DNA of 64,000 nucleotides from Terrirhizobium terrae (GCF_030323265.1 NZ_CP104992.1:3757501-3821500), one strand, 5' to 3'. Positions 38,106-47,694 are shown, numbered from the stretch's first letter. Notes: generated from the letters alone by a model not told the origin. Translations and numbers: made by a program.

Positions 38106-39323
38106 ATGCACGGCAGCCCTCTACCATCTGATGACGAAACGCGGACCGGACAAGGTGTCGCACAGGAAGTTTCCCGTTGGGGCGCGGTCGTTTCGCTCAC
38201 CCTCGGCGTCTTCGGTCTCGTTACTGCAGAATTCCTGCCGGTCAGCCTGCTGACGCCCATGTCGGCAGATCTCGGCGTCAGCACCGGCATCGCCGGCCAG
38301 TCGATCACCACGACGGCCGTCATGGCCGCCTTCGCCGGCCCCGGTGTCGTCATCGGCACCCGCAGCTTCGACCGCCGCTGGATTGTTCTGGTCCTGACGA
38401 CGCTCCTGATCGTCTCCAGCCTGATCGCCGCGACCGCAACGAACATCTACATCGTGCTTGCCGCCCGCGCCCTGCTCGGCATCGGCCTCGGCGGCTTCTG
38501 GGCCATGTCGGCGGCACTCGCCATGCGCCTCGTCCCGCCGGCAAAGATGCCGCGCGCCATGGCCATCATCATGGCCGGCGTTTCGCTTGCAACCGTCTGT
38601 GCCGCTCCGCTCGGTGCCTGGATCGGCGCCACGCTCGGCTGGCGCGCCGCCTTCTACCTGTCCGCCGCCGTCGGCGTCATAGCGCTAGCCGTCCAGGCCT
38701 TCACCCTGCCGGCCCTGCCGCCGACCGGCCATGCCGGCCTCGGAACGCTGGCCGCCGTCATGCGCCGTCCGGCCATCCGCACCGCGCTCTTTACCATACT
38801 GCTCTTCGTCGCAGGCCATTTCGCCGGCTTCACCTATATCCGCCCCTTCCTGGAGCAGGTGCCGCATCTCGATGTCGAGACGATCTCGCTCATCCTGCTC
38901 GCCTATGGCGTCACCGGCTTCTTCGGCAACATGCTGGGCGGCATGGTCTCCGAGCGCAGCCCGCGCCTGTCGATCGTGCTCTTTACCAGCCTTGTCGCGG
39001 CATCCGCCATCATGCTTGCGGTCGGTGGTGCTTCGCTCGTCGTTTCGGCAACAGCGATCGCTCTCTGGGGTCTCGCCTTCGGCGCCTTCCCGGTCAGCGT
39101 CCAGAGCTTTGTCGTCGGTCATGCGCCGGATGAAGCCGAAAGCGCCGGCGCGCTGGTCATCCCCGCCTTCCAGATCGCCATTTCGAGCGGCGCGATCTTC
39201 GGCGGCCTGCTGATCGAAACCCAGGGCCCCGTCGCCGTCGTCGCCTTCGCCGCCATCGCGGCAGCCCTCGGCGCCTCGGTCATGGCCGCCCGCGGCGAAC
39301 GCCGCCAGCTCTCGCTCGGCTGA
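38106..39323 (+). CDS. MFS exporter (AraJ/NepI-like)
   Basis: 405 residues, twelve membrane helices. LGVFGLVTAEFLPVSLLTPM, RSFDRRWIVLVLTTLLIVSS and ARALLGIGLGGFWAMSAALA match the DHA1 drug or sugar/nucleoside efflux group (AraJ, NepI). Substrate unknown. Followed by a clear terminator, so transcribed alone under the divergent AraC-type protein. Confidence 0.9.
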   Translation: MHGSPLPSDDETRTGQGVAQEVSRWGAVVSLTLGVFGLVTAEFLPVSLLTPMSADLGVSTGIAGQSITTTAVMAAFAGPGVVIGTRSFDRRWIVLVLTTLLIVSSLIAATATNIYIVLAARALLGIGLGGFWAMSAALAMRLVPPAKMPRAMAIIMAGVSLATVCAAPLGAWIGATLGWRAAFYLSAAVGVIALAVQAFTLPALPPTGHAGLGTLAAVMRRPAIRTALFTILLFVAGHFAGFTYIRPFLEQVPHLDVETISLILLAYGVTGFFGNMLGGMVSERSPRLSIVLFTSLVAASAIMLAVGGASLVVSATAIALWGLAFGAFPVSVQSFVVGHAPDEAESAGALVIPAFQIAISSGAIFGGLLIETQGPVAVVAFAAIAAALGASVMAARGERRQLSLG

Positions 39324-39400
39324 ACCCAGCACTCAGCCCGGCATGGGATCTGCGGGGGCGACTGACCTCCAGCCAGAAATGTGCCCCGAAAGCAGATCGA

Positions 39401-39438
39401 ACCGCCCGCAGCCGACAAGGTTGCGGGCGGTTTTTCTT
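39401..39438 (+). terminator. Rho-independent terminator after the MFS gene
   Basis: ACCGCCCGCA (39401-39410), an 11-base loop, TGCGGGCGGT (39422-39431), then TTTTCTTT. Perfect 10-bp stem and T run 77 bases after the MFS stop. Confidence 0.88.
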
Positions 39439-39448
39439 TGCTCCGCCC

Positions 39449-40663
39449 TCAGACAGCCCGGTAGTCGCTGGCCAATGCATCGTCGAGACTGCGCCCCGGC
39501 GCGACATCGGCAAAGAACGTCGCCGGCCACGGCCCCGCCGTCATCAAACCGAAATCGAAATTCGTCCGCCGGTCGGACCCCAGCACATACTGCCGATGCA
39601 CCCGCAGGAAATCCCGCTTGATCCGGCGGTAGCGCTCAGGCTCCAGCATGTTGCGGATCCGCAGGAAGATCAGCCGTGGCGATGGCACGTTCGCATGGCC
39701 GGTCAAGGCCGTCACCGAGGATTTGTAGAAGCTGATGATGTCGGTGAGGCACTGAACCTCCACGAAGGAAAGATCCCTTGATCGCGCGATCGTCCCGACA
39801 CGCGACCGAAGCACCTTGGCGGAGCGCAGCAGCCCGCATTGCAGGATCGCCCCGCCGAGCGTGACGAATGTGACCCGCTTGCCGGCAAACAGGTCCGGCT
39901 CCCGTTCCAGCAGCAGGCCGATCGTATGCACCGCCATGCTCGATCCCATGCTGTGGGAGGTGATGACATACTCGTCGGCATCCTCATCGAATGCCGGCCT
40001 TGCTGCCTTGGCCGATGCCTCGACCCACTCCCTGATCCACGCCTCATCCATGCGTGCGACGGCGACCGCCATCTCCCAGTCGGAAAACAGGTGCAGGGTA
40101 AAATACCGCTCCGAGAACGGCAGGAAGAGTTTTAGGAAAAACGCGACGCCCAGCGCGATGCCGAGCGGATAATGCCAAACGGGGAGATCCAACCACGATG
40201 GGTAGGCCGCCAGCGCCAGGCTGATCGCGAGCCCCAACACGACGAGCAGAAACGGAAAGACGAAGAACAGGCCGAAACGCCAGGCGTGGCGGAAGTAGCC
40301 GAACGCCCCGCCTTCCAGCACCACGACGGCAGCACTGCGAAAACCCCGCCCCAACCGCGTCAGCAACGGCCGCTGCGCCAGACGACTGACGATGCCGTCA
40401 TGGTCCAGAACGAAGAACCGGCTCGACGTCCGCCAGGCCCCATCCTCGGAGGCCCTACCGCCGGTGGCCTCGATATCGAAATAGGGACAGTGTCCGTCTT
40501 CTCGCAGCGCCCCCACCTCGGCAGACAGGCCCCACAGCTTTGCCGTCATCTGCATCGCGCGCTCATAGCGCACCCGATGGCGCGGCGCGTCCAGCTGTTC
40601 AAAGCCGGGAAAGTGTAGAACCACGCGTTTTGCGACGCGTGCAGACGATGAAGATGCGGGCAC
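39449..40663 (-). CDS. Membrane protein with lipase-like GHSMG motif, unknown function
   Basis: 404 residues from GTG 40663. Begins VAKRVVLHFPGFEQLDAP, then a region with two or three membrane helices (GLFFVFPFLLVVLGLAISLA and LGIALGVAFFLKLFL), then EYVITSHSMGSSMAVHTIGL, whose SHSMGSS resembles a serine-hydrolase nucleophile elbow, followed by RVTFVTLGGAILQCGLL. The order suggests an alpha/beta hydrolase fold interrupted by a membrane insertion. I know similar rhizobial hypotheticals but no function. Convergent with the MFS gene across its terminator. Confidence 0.75.
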   Translation of the reverse strand: MPASSSSARVAKRVVLHFPGFEQLDAPRHRVRYERAMQMTAKLWGLSAEVGALREDGHCPYFDIEATGGRASEDGAWRTSSRFFVLDHDGIVSRLAQRPLLTRLGRGFRSAAVVVLEGGAFGYFRHAWRFGLFFVFPFLLVVLGLAISLALAAYPSWLDLPVWHYPLGIALGVAFFLKLFLPFSERYFTLHLFSDWEMAVAVARMDEAWIREWVEASAKAARPAFDEDADEYVITSHSMGSSMAVHTIGLLLEREPDLFAGKRVTFVTLGGAILQCGLLRSAKVLRSRVGTIARSRDLSFVEVQCLTDIISFYKSSVTALTGHANVPSPRLIFLRIRNMLEPERYRRIKRDFLRVHRQYVLGSDRRTNFDFGLMTAGPWPATFFADVAPGRSLDDALASDYRAV

Positions 40664-40933
40664 TCAGGGTTTCTTTCTTTTAGGGCGGGAATTTGTCGGG
40701 CTCCCCACTGGCCCGGCGGCATTTTAGACGGACCTCAGCTTTGGCGCGCGCAGCACGCCCTAAGCCCAGACCTGTGGCGGGATTAAGGAGGAATCCGTCT
40801 GTCGCCACCGCTGGCCCAAACTTTCCCGGACATACGCCCGTCGTCGGCGCTTTGCCGCCAACCATCCGCACGTTCAGCGGATTGCAGTCATCGTAGCGAG
40901 GCGCCGGCTTTTCCGCCGGTACGGAAAGCTGCT
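40664..40933. other. Intergenic region, no gene
   Basis: 270 bases between divergent genes. Short open frames on both strands lack ribosome sites and I do not call them. GGATT-AAGGAGG-AATCC is a small dyad around 40779-40795. The stretch from about 40690 to 40890 has non-AT-rich, coding-like composition, unusual for a promoter region. Confidence 0.4.
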
Positions 40934-41350
40934 ATGGCTGCCTCCATGCTGTCAGCCTCATACACCACGCAAGGCCGCGCTTGCGGCACATGCACGCTCT
41001 GTTGCCGTCTGCCTGAAATCGATCACTTCGACAAGCCGGCAGACGAATGGTGCGCCCATTGTGTCGCCGAACAGGGCTGTTCCATCTACAGTCGACGTCC
41101 TTCCGTCTGCCGTGATTTTCTCTGTCGCTGGATGACGGATGGCGCGCTCGGAAACGAATGGGACCCCTCCCGCTCCCATGTGATGATCTACGCCCAGGGC
41201 CAGCAGATCACGGTTCTCGCAGACCCTGATTTTCCGGATGTCTGGCGCGATGATCCCTACCTTCCCCAGCTTCAGGCATGGGCAGCGGAAGCGGCAAAGA
41301 CGGGCGGCTACATGATCGTCTTCTGGCGCGACGAGGTGGTGAAGATCTGA
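40934..41350 (+). CDS. Cysteine-rich YkgJ/UPF0153-like metal-binding protein
   Basis: 138 residues from ATG 40934 with GGAAAG upstream. Cys-rich N-terminal half: ACGTCTLCCRLPEI, WCAHC, GCSIYSRRPSVCRDFLCRWM, which fits the YkgJ (CxxCCxxxxxx zinc or Fe-S cluster) family. The C-terminal half has no recognised motif. Role unknown. Convergent with the ABC-2 permease gene. Confidence 0.8.
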   Translation: MAASMLSASYTTQGRACGTCTLCCRLPEIDHFDKPADEWCAHCVAEQGCSIYSRRPSVCRDFLCRWMTDGALGNEWDPSRSHVMIYAQGQQITVLADPDFPDVWRDDPYLPQLQAWAAEAAKTGGYMIVFWRDEVVKI

Positions 41351-41371
41351 CGCAAATCCGAGTGGACGTCG

Positions 41372-42133
41372 TCAGCTCCTCAGCCTGTACCCCGTCTTGA
41401 ACATCCAGCCGAGCACCGACAGGCACAAGGCCAGGAACACGCCGATCATCGCCAGGCTGACGATCGGGTTGACGTCCGCGATCTCGTAAAAGCTCCAGCG
41501 GAAACCGCTGACCAGATAGAGAACCGGGTTGAGGTGGCTCACCGCCTGCCAGAAGGGCGGCAGCATGTCGATCGAGTAGAAGCTGCCGCCGAGGAAGGTC
41601 AGCGGCGGCACGACCAGCATCGGCACGATGTTCAACTGCTCGAAGTTCTTCGCCCACACCCCGATGATGAAGCCGAACAGGCTGAAGGTGATCGCCGTCA
41701 GCACCAGGAACAGCACCATGACGAAGGGATGGGCGATGCGGATATCGACGAAGAAGGACGCGGTGGCCAGAATGATCAGGCCGATGATCAGCCCCTTGCT
41801 CGCCGCCGCCCCAACATAGCCGACCAGGATTTCCGTCATCGCCACAGGCGCTGAAAGGATCTCGTAGATCGTGCCCGTGAATTTCGGGAAGTAGATGCCG
41901 ATCGAACCGTTGGCCGTGCATTGGGTCAGAAGTGTCAGCATGATCAGCCCCGGCGTGATGAAGGAGCCGTAGGAGACCCCGTCCACCGACTGGATGCGCG
42001 AACCGATCGCCGTGCCGAAAACGATGAAATAGAGCGAAGTGGTGATGACCGGCGAGATGACGCTCTGCAGCAGCGTGCGGCGCATGCGCGCCATCTCGAA
42101 GCCGTAGATGGATTTGATCGCTTGGAAATTCAT
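41372..42133 (-). CDS. ABC-2 type exporter permease
   Basis: 253 residues, six membrane helices. [20 protein letters not shown], then [20 protein letters not shown] and [20 protein letters not shown] are typical of the ABC-2 (NodJ/YadH-like) permeases. Starts by ATGA overlap with its ATPase partner. Comparable pairs export polysaccharide, lipid or drug substrates; the substrate here is unknown. Confidence 0.93.
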   Translation of the reverse strand: MNFQAIKSIYGFEMARMRRTLLQSVISPVITTSLYFIVFGTAIGSRIQSVDGVSYGSFITPGLIMLTLLTQCTANGSIGIYFPKFTGTIYEILSAPVAMTEILVGYVGAAASKGLIIGLIILATASFFVDIRIAHPFVMVLFLVLTAITFSLFGFIIGVWAKNFEQLNIVPMLVVPPLTFLGGSFYSIDMLPPFWQAVSHLNPVLYLVSGFRWSFYEIADVNPIVSLAMIGVFLALCLSVLGWMFKTGYRLRS

Positions 42134-43056
42134 GCCTTTTCCTCCACCAGAGCGACGAAAATGTCCTCCAGTGAACTCTGCCGTGTGGAGAGGTCTTTGA
42201 AGTGGATACCGGCGGCCGTCAGCGCCGCAAGCAGCGAGGATATGCTGTCCTGGCTTTCGTCGTGGCTGTATTCGTGGATCAGCCGCAGCCCATCGTCCGA
42301 CAATGTCAGGTCGAAGCCGCCAAGGCTCGGCGGAATGGCAGCCAGCGGCTCCGTCAGTTCGAGCGTCAACTGCTTGCGGCCGAGCTGTTTCATCAGCGCC
42401 GCCTTCTCCTCCAGCAGAAGAAGCTTGCCGCTGTTGATCACGCCCACCCGATCGGCGATCTCCTCCGCCTCCTCGATATAGTGGGTGGTGAGAATGATCG
42501 TCACGCCCTGTTCGCGCAGCTGCTTGACCACCTCCCACATGTCGCGCCGCAGGCTGACATCGACGCCCGCCGTCGGCTCGTCGAGGAACAGCACTTCCGG
42601 CTCGTGGCTCAGTGCCTTGGCGATCAGCACACGCCGCTTCATGCCGCCGGAAAGTTCGCGCAGCATGTTGTCCTTCTTCTTCCAGAGGGACAGATCGCGC
42701 AGGATCTTTTCGATCAGCGCCGGATTGGCCTTCTTGCCGAACACGCCGCGGGAGAAGCTCACCGTATTCCACACCGTCTCGAACTGGTCGGTCGTCAGCT
42801 CCTGCGGCACCAGCCCGATCATCGCGCGGGTCTGGCGAAAGTCTTTCACCACGTTATGGCCGCCGACCAGCACGGTGCCGCCGGTCGGATTGACGATGCC
42901 GCAGACGATCGAGATCAGCGTCGTCTTGCCCGCACCATTCGGCCCGAGCAGCGCCAGGATCTCGCCGCGCCGGATATCGAGATCGACGCCTTTCAGGGCC
43001 TCGAACCCGTTTCCATAGGTCTTGGTCAAATTCTGGACCGATATGATGGGGGGCAT
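42130..43056 (-). CDS. ABC-2 type exporter ATP-binding protein
   Basis: 308 residues from ATG 43056. Walker [19 protein letters not shown], signature [18 protein letters not shown], Walker [17 protein letters not shown], switch His in [14 protein letters not shown]-terminal 80-residue domain ends [14 protein letters not shown], as in CcmA/YadG/NodI-type exporters. Operon with the permease. Confidence 0.94.
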   Translation of the reverse strand: MPPIISVQNLTKTYGNGFEALKGVDLDIRRGEILALLGPNGAGKTTLISIVCGIVNPTGGTVLVGGHNVVKDFRQTRAMIGLVPQELTTDQFETVWNTVSFSRGVFGKKANPALIEKILRDLSLWKKKDNMLRELSGGMKRRVLIAKALSHEPEVLFLDEPTAGVDVSLRRDMWEVVKQLREQGVTIILTTHYIEEAEEIADRVGVINSGKLLLLEEKAALMKQLGRKQLTLELTEPLAAIPPSLGGFDLTLSDDGLRLIHEYSHDESQDSISSLLAALTAAGIHFKDLSTRQSSLEDIFVALVEEKA

Positions 43057-43192
43057 GTGTATCGCGCTTTTCGTGGAAGATGATTTCGCAGGAAGGCGCA
43101 ATATAGGGGCGAGTTCGTGCAGAATCTATCCCTTGATGGAAGAATATTGCGTTCCGAATTTCGGAGTAATGAGCTGTCGGCCCTGCGGCTTC

Positions 43193-43750
43193 CTATGGCT
43201 CCCTGATGCTGAAAACTATGCTACGCAGGCAATGCGGACCGTTGGCTGGAAACCCCATAGAGAGCACCGCCCCGCTATTTTCGATACGGTAATACTGCGT
43301 AGGATCAGAGTCCTCCGGCGGTGGCGCGGATCCCGTTGCCAGAGCAGGATATGCGCCGACGACCTCTCCTTTGTCGAAGCAGGGTTCGCGGGGCAGGCGA
43401 AGCTCGACTATCGGCCCCGCGGTAACTTCTACACCCGGACGGGGCGCGCGATAGACGATCTCATCCACATGAACATTGTGGATTTCAATGTCTTCGGCTC
43501 GAAATGTCGCGAAGGCAGGCGTTCCGCTATCAGGCTCCATGCGCACGGCAAAGGTCTCCTCCAATGACCGCCTCGTTTGAATAGCGTCCGGCAGCAGGTC
43601 CGCAACGAGAGGCTTCAGATTATCGAGCGAAGTGGTGCGGGCTGATCTGGCCAATGCCGGGTAAAGCGGAGCGACGGCGAAACAGACGAAAAGGATCACA
43701 GGCATCCGAACGCGTTGGCCATCGCCGATATCTGCACTGTCTGGACACAT
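43193..43750 (-). CDS. Hypothetical exported protein
   Basis: About 185 residues. ATG 43750 is at a good distance from AGGGGAGA. Residues near 18-37 (MPVILFVCFAVAPLYPALAR) look like a signal peptide, so an ATG at 43705 could be the true start. The mature part has no recognised domain; it includes EDIEIHNVHVDEIVYRAPRP and LRLPREPCFDKGEVVGAYPA. Divergent from a TPR protein gene. Function unknown. Confidence 0.55.
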   Translation of the reverse strand: MCPDSADIGDGQRVRMPVILFVCFAVAPLYPALARSARTTSLDNLKPLVADLLPDAIQTRRSLEETFAVRMEPDSGTPAFATFRAEDIEIHNVHVDEIVYRAPRPGVEVTAGPIVELRLPREPCFDKGEVVGAYPALATGSAPPPEDSDPTQYYRIENSGAVLSMGFPANGPHCLRSIVFSIREP

Positions 43751-43824
43751 CCCCATTCTCCCCTATCTGCCCTGAGCAGGCGATTTCGTACGGCCGAATA
43801 TTTTCATCAAAAGCAGATTGAATA

Positions 43825-44676
43825 ATGCACATGGTCGATTTTGCGGTAAGGTTTCAGGAACTCAAGCAAGAACTCGACGATCCGGATGCTCGCTTCTTGG
43901 GCGAAGGCATGGTGGACGACTTACTTGCTCTGGCCCCATATATTCCAGACAGGCAAAACGAGGCCTGGCTATTTCGCGAGCTTGCTGTTCTGGAAGGAAA
44001 AAGAGGCCAGTTGTCTTGCCTCGACCATGCCGATCGGGCGCTCGCTGCGCAGGCAGACACCGATATCCTACCACCGGACCGGCTCTATTTCATGCACGTC
44101 CTCTGTGGTGATGTGGGCGCGACATGGAGCGATGACCCGAGAACCCGCATGCACCTCGACAAGGCATTGTCGCTTCATGCGCAGCTTGATCGTCCAATCG
44201 GTGAAGAATTCTTCACCCGCCTCAATCTTGGCATCTACGAGAAGTCGATCGGCAGTTCTCGTATGGGCCTCGATGTTTTCGAGCCACTTCTTGCCGATGG
44301 CGAAAAACACCATGGCCAGCACAGCTCGGAGCTCAGCAATCTCCTGAGGTTAATGTCGGAAAGCCAGGAAGCGCTGGGAGATTTCGACCGCGCCCTCTAT
44401 TACGGCAAGCGCAGTCTTGATCTCAATGACTACGCTACCGATCCCGGGCGCCGGGTGACGGCGCTGATGACATTTGGCCGACTTCAATTCAGGGCCGGCC
44501 GCAAAGATGATGCAAGAACCTCGTTCGATGAGGCTGTCGCATTCGCCGAGGTCCAGTGCTCCTCTTCGACGCAGGATTTCGCGAGAGAGGAGCGCGACAA
44601 GCAGTTTCCCGATCCGCTTCAAGCACCGCCACATAGTCTGCTCTCGCGATTGAAAGCGGCATTCAGGCCTCGCTAG
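43825..44676 (+). CDS. Hypothetical TPR-like helical protein
   Basis: 283 residues, no signal peptide. Helix-pair repeats with TPR spacing: FRELAVLEGKRGQLSCLDHA, then EALGDFDRALYYGKRSLDLN and LMTFGRLQFRAGRKDDARTS. No enzymatic domain. Composition looks less GC-rich than flanking genes, hinting at recent acquisition. Together with the divergent hypothetical exported gene it makes a two-gene unknown unit between the ABC exporter and the TSUP permease. Confidence 0.65.
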   Translation: MHMVDFAVRFQELKQELDDPDARFLGEGMVDDLLALAPYIPDRQNEAWLFRELAVLEGKRGQLSCLDHADRALAAQADTDILPPDRLYFMHVLCGDVGATWSDDPRTRMHLDKALSLHAQLDRPIGEEFFTRLNLGIYEKSIGSSRMGLDVFEPLLADGEKHHGQHSSELSNLLRLMSESQEALGDFDRALYYGKRSLDLNDYATDPGRRVTALMTFGRLQFRAGRKDDARTSFDEAVAFAEVQCSSSTQDFAREERDKQFPDPLQAPPHSLLSRLKAAFRPR

Positions 44677-44692
44677 AAACCATGACCGAAGA

Positions 44693-45529
44693 TCAGAAAA
44701 CCACGCTCGCAAAAAACTGCATCGACACCGCGACCAGAAACAGCGCAAACGCGAACTCCAGATGCTTTTTCGAAAGCGCATGCGCCAGCCGAGCGCCATA
44801 GGGTGCCGTATAGAGTGTCACGGGGATCAGCAGCGCCACCGCCAGCCAGTTGATATAGCCGGTGGAAAACGGCGGCAGGCCCGCCTCGCCCCATCCGCCC
44901 CAGACATACCCGACAAGACCCGGTATCGAGATCAGCACGCCAACGCCGGAGGACGTTGCCACGGCCTGGTGGATAGAGCGGCCATAGAGCGTCATGAAGG
45001 TGTTGTTCATCACCCCGCCCCCGATGCCCATCAGGCCGGACAGGATGCCGATCCCGGTCCCCATCAGAAATTTCACCGGATTTCCCGGCAAGTCGGAACC
45101 CAACCGCCAGCTGTCCTTGGCGAAGATCATGCGAAGCGCCAGCGCCAACGCGATGATCGCGAAGATCAGCCGCAATTCGGTACTGGAAGCCCAGGCAGCC
45201 ACGATGGTGGCGATGATCGTGCCGAGCGGCACCGCGACGATCCAGCCCTTCAGCAGATCGATATCGACGGCGCCTCTTTGCCGATGCGCCATGAAGGAGC
45301 GGATCGAGGTCGGCACGATGATCGCAAGCGACGTCCCGAGCGCCAGATGCATGCGCACCGCGTCGGACACGCCGAGCAGGCCGAAGACATGAAAAAAGAT
45401 CGGAACGAGGATGGCCCCGCCGCCGATACCGAACAGACCAGCCAAAAGGCCCGCAAGCACGCCGGCTGCCAGCAGCGCGACGATGAACGGCCATAAGTCG
45501 ATGAATGCGGGCACGGCCTTCTCCTGCAC
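44693..45529 (-). CDS. TSUP (TauE/SafE) family sulfite/anion exporter
   Basis: 278 residues, eight membrane helices. LLAGLFGIGGGAILVPIFFH and SGLMGIGGGVMNNTFMTLYG are the paired glycine-rich TSUP repeats. Family members move sulfite, sulfoacetate or other organosulfur anions across the inner membrane, which would fit a genome that degrades sulfonates, but it is far from the ssu operon. Confidence 0.92.
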   Translation of the reverse strand: MQEKAVPAFIDLWPFIVALLAAGVLAGLLAGLFGIGGGAILVPIFFHVFGLLGVSDAVRMHLALGTSLAIIVPTSIRSFMAHRQRGAVDIDLLKGWIVAVPLGTIIATIVAAWASSTELRLIFAIIALALALRMIFAKDSWRLGSDLPGNPVKFLMGTGIGILSGLMGIGGGVMNNTFMTLYGRSIHQAVATSSGVGVLISIPGLVGYVWGGWGEAGLPPFSTGYINWLAVALLIPVTLYTAPYGARLAHALSKKHLEFAFALFLVAVSMQFFASVVF

Positions 45530-45571
45530 GTTAAGCGCGCAGAAAGCAGGGTCCGCCGCACGTCTGTCATC

Positions 45572-45877
45572 TTGTCGTTACCTGTCTACAGCATTGTTGT
45601 GGCTAGGCAAGCGCCGGTCCCGCGAACCGCCGCCGCACCCTTGCGCGACCGTGAAAATGCTCGTCCGCCCGGTCATCGATACGGCTGGGTCATCAACACG
45701 GCTTGCCCGCCTGATGAGGACGATTGGAGCGAGGAAGGCCTTCCCAAGATGCCGCCGCTCGTCTCGCCGGCCGCCAATGTTTCGACACATTGGGCCGGCT
45801 TTTTCTTTGGGCTTTTGATTCTGCTTTATATTCAATACTTCGAATGGATTAGGTTGATTCCACTTATGCGCTCTTGA
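45572..45877 (+). other. Doubtful 101-aa open frame spanning a terminator hairpin
   Basis: An open frame starting ATG 45572 ends in a hydrophobic segment (AGFFFGLLILLYIQYFEWIR). The hydrophobic end is encoded by a hairpin plus T tract (45769-45812), which argues that the frame is accidental, or that a transcript ends inside it. No ribosome site of note. Listed because the hairpin implies some plus-strand transcript here, possibly a small RNA. Confidence 0.25.
45770..45812 (+). terminator. Rho-independent terminator, orphan
   Basis: GCCGGC at about 45770, CCAATGT, loop TTCGAC, ACATTGG then GCCGGC, followed directly by TTTTTCTTT. The stem is about 13 bp with one or two mismatches. No annotated plus-strand gene ends just upstream, so it may end a small RNA starting within 45540-45760. 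Confidence 0.75.
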
Positions 45878-46066
45878 TTGAAAATCTGCCCCCGTGCAGA
45901 CGACAAAGAATTAGCAAGAAGAACATAAGCAACCAGCAATCCACACCCCGGAAATTGACGTAATGCAGTTTGGCGTTTAGTCGCGTATAAACGGTGCCGG
46001 AGTACCGTACCATGAAACCAACCGGGAAGATCTTGGCTATTACCCGGATCATGAGAGACGAATACC

Positions 46067-46261
46067 ATGCCCAATGCTCTGAAGACGCAACGCACGCCGG
46101 AGGTTTTTCCGGCTGAGGAGTGCGATGATGATTTCGGTTCCATGGAAGAAATGGCTGCGATGATGGTGGAAGCTTTTACCATGCCGATGGCATCCGATCT
46201 GGCCGACACGGGCGACGCAGAGATCGACGCAAAACCACGCTTTGCCAAACCGCACAACTGA
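46067..46261 (+). CDS. Small hypothetical acidic protein
   Basis: 64 residues, ATG 46067 about eight bases after GAGAGACG. Sequence VFPAEECDDDFGSMEEMAAM continues MVEAFTMPMASD, strongly acidic and Met-rich. No recognised domain. The 190 bases before it hold no other gene and are AT-rich, suitable for a promoter. Moderately supported by start context only. Confidence 0.45.
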   Translation: MPNALKTQRTPEVFPAEECDDDFGSMEEMAAMMVEAFTMPMASDLADTGDAEIDAKPRFAKPHN

Positions 46262-46350
46262 ACGGGAGCCAAGCGTCCCGTTTGGCACTCTCGAAAGCAG
46301 CTTTCCACCGTGGTACTGCGCGGCGCTCGGAACGCGATGCCCTGTCCGCC

Positions 46351-47694
46351 TCAGTCGCAGTAACGCCGTCCGCCCTTGCGCGATCTCAGGTCGAAGTGAA
46401 AGTGGTTCCAGTGCTCCTTGTTGCTGCCGGGGCCGAGCACCGTGTTGAAATACTTGCAGCTGTCGCCGCGCACGGACTTCAAAAGCCCGCCCTCGCGGAA
46501 CGAGAACAGCCCCTTCTTGCGCACGTCGATATCTTGGCCGTTCTTCAGCACGATCGCGCCGATGTCGATCGCGTTGCCCCGGGCATGTTCCGACATCGGA
46601 TTGTTGCGCTGGCGGCTGTTGTTCATCTTGCGGCAGGAATAGCCGCCCATCGGCTGGATCTGGCGAATGCCGGTGAGATAGCGGGTACGCGCCGAGATCG
46701 CGAGATCGTTCTTCACCCATTTGGCAAAGGCAAGCGTCACCTGGCAGTTCAGCGTTACCGCCGGCTTCACGTCGATACCACCGGAAAGACCGGAAAGCTT
46801 GACCGGGTAGTCGATGCCACAGCTCTTGCCCTGGGAAATCCGCGGCAGGTCACGAAACTCGACGCCGAGGCGGCGCAGCTCGCTGCGGCAGGCGACTTCG
46901 GATTTCGGCATGACATTGCGAAGGAATGGCGCATCCGGTTCGCTCATCGGCGCGTCGCTGGCGACGGGATTGTTCGGCCGCAGCATCGCCACTTCCTGGA
47001 CTTCCGCTGGTGCGCGGCTAGGCGCGACGACCGGCGAGCGGTCGCCCCACATCATGGCCGCACCCTGGCGCTTCGGCGGTACGATCACCCGATCATCGTT
47101 CGCCGGGCTATTCGAGATCGGCTGACGCCGCCCCTGCAACGCCACGGGGTTGTCCGTGCCAATCCCGTCGACGACGGGCTGGTCACCGACACCTTCGGCG
47201 ATATCAGTGTCCTGCTCTTCGGCCAGCCCGACGACATCGCTCTCGTCCGGTCCGAAACCGAACTCCTCGTCCATGTTGACGCCTTCGGACGGGATTGACA
47301 TCTGACCACCCTGCCCGGATGTCCGCGCAGCCGACGCCTGGCCCATCGCCTCGTCACTGTCGATCATCGGCAACCGACCTTGAGAAGCCAGCGGCGCGCT
47401 GGGCTGATAGACCGGCTGGGCACCATCCGGCGCGCGCAGGTAATGGCCACCATCGTTCGAGGCATTCGGAGCCGGATAACCGCCGCTCGCCTGCGAAACC
47501 GGAGCGGATGCCATCTGGTAGGGCTGCTGGGAAATCGGTGCCGGCGGCAGCGAACGGCTGGGCGAAATCGACCCGACCTGGGTGCCGCTATCGATCGACG
47601 CCGGTGGCACAAGCCCGTCGGCCGAGCATGCGACCAGCATTGTCGAGACCATCAGCGCGCCGATCACTCGGCGGGATAAGGGAGCATACGCCAT
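46351..47694 (-). CDS. Extensin-family lipoprotein
   Basis: 447 residues from MAYAPLSRRVIGALM. The lipobox-like TMLVACS predicts a lipoprotein with Cys at about residue 21. A long Pro/Ser/Gln-rich linker follows (residues 25-280), then the extensin-like C-terminal domain: VACRSELRRLGVEFRDLPRI, GYSCRKMNNSRQRN, MSEHARGNAIDIGAI and EHWNHFHFDL with paired Cys (CK, YCD). The HARGNAID and HFHFD His/Asp residues resemble D-Ala-D-Ala/VanY metallopeptidase sites, so a cell-wall role is likely. An upstream ATG at 47730 is possible. Confidence 0.88.
   Translation of the reverse strand: MAYAPLSRRVIGALMVSTMLVACSADGLVPPASIDSGTQVGSISPSRSLPPAPISQQPYQMASAPVSQASGGYPAPNASNDGGHYLRAPDGAQPVYQPSAPLASQGRLPMIDSDEAMGQASAARTSGQGGQMSIPSEGVNMDEEFGFGPDESDVVGLAEEQDTDIAEGVGDQPVVDGIGTDNPVALQGRRQPISNSPANDDRVIVPPKRQGAAMMWGDRSPVVAPSRAPAEVQEVAMLRPNNPVASDAPMSEPDAPFLRNVMPKSEVACRSELRRLGVEFRDLPRISQGKSCGIDYPVKLSGLSGGIDVKPAVTLNCQVTLAFAKWVKNDLAISARTRYLTGIRQIQPMGGYSCRKMNNSRQRNNPMSEHARGNAIDIGAIVLKNGQDIDVRKKGLFSFREGGLLKSVRGDSCKYFNTVLGPGSNKEHWNHFHFDLRSRKGGRRYCD

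Noticed and set aside
40680-40896. Small frames on both strands of the 40.7 kb intergenic region
   Set aside because: Overlapping on opposite strands, no ribosome sites and no recognised motif.
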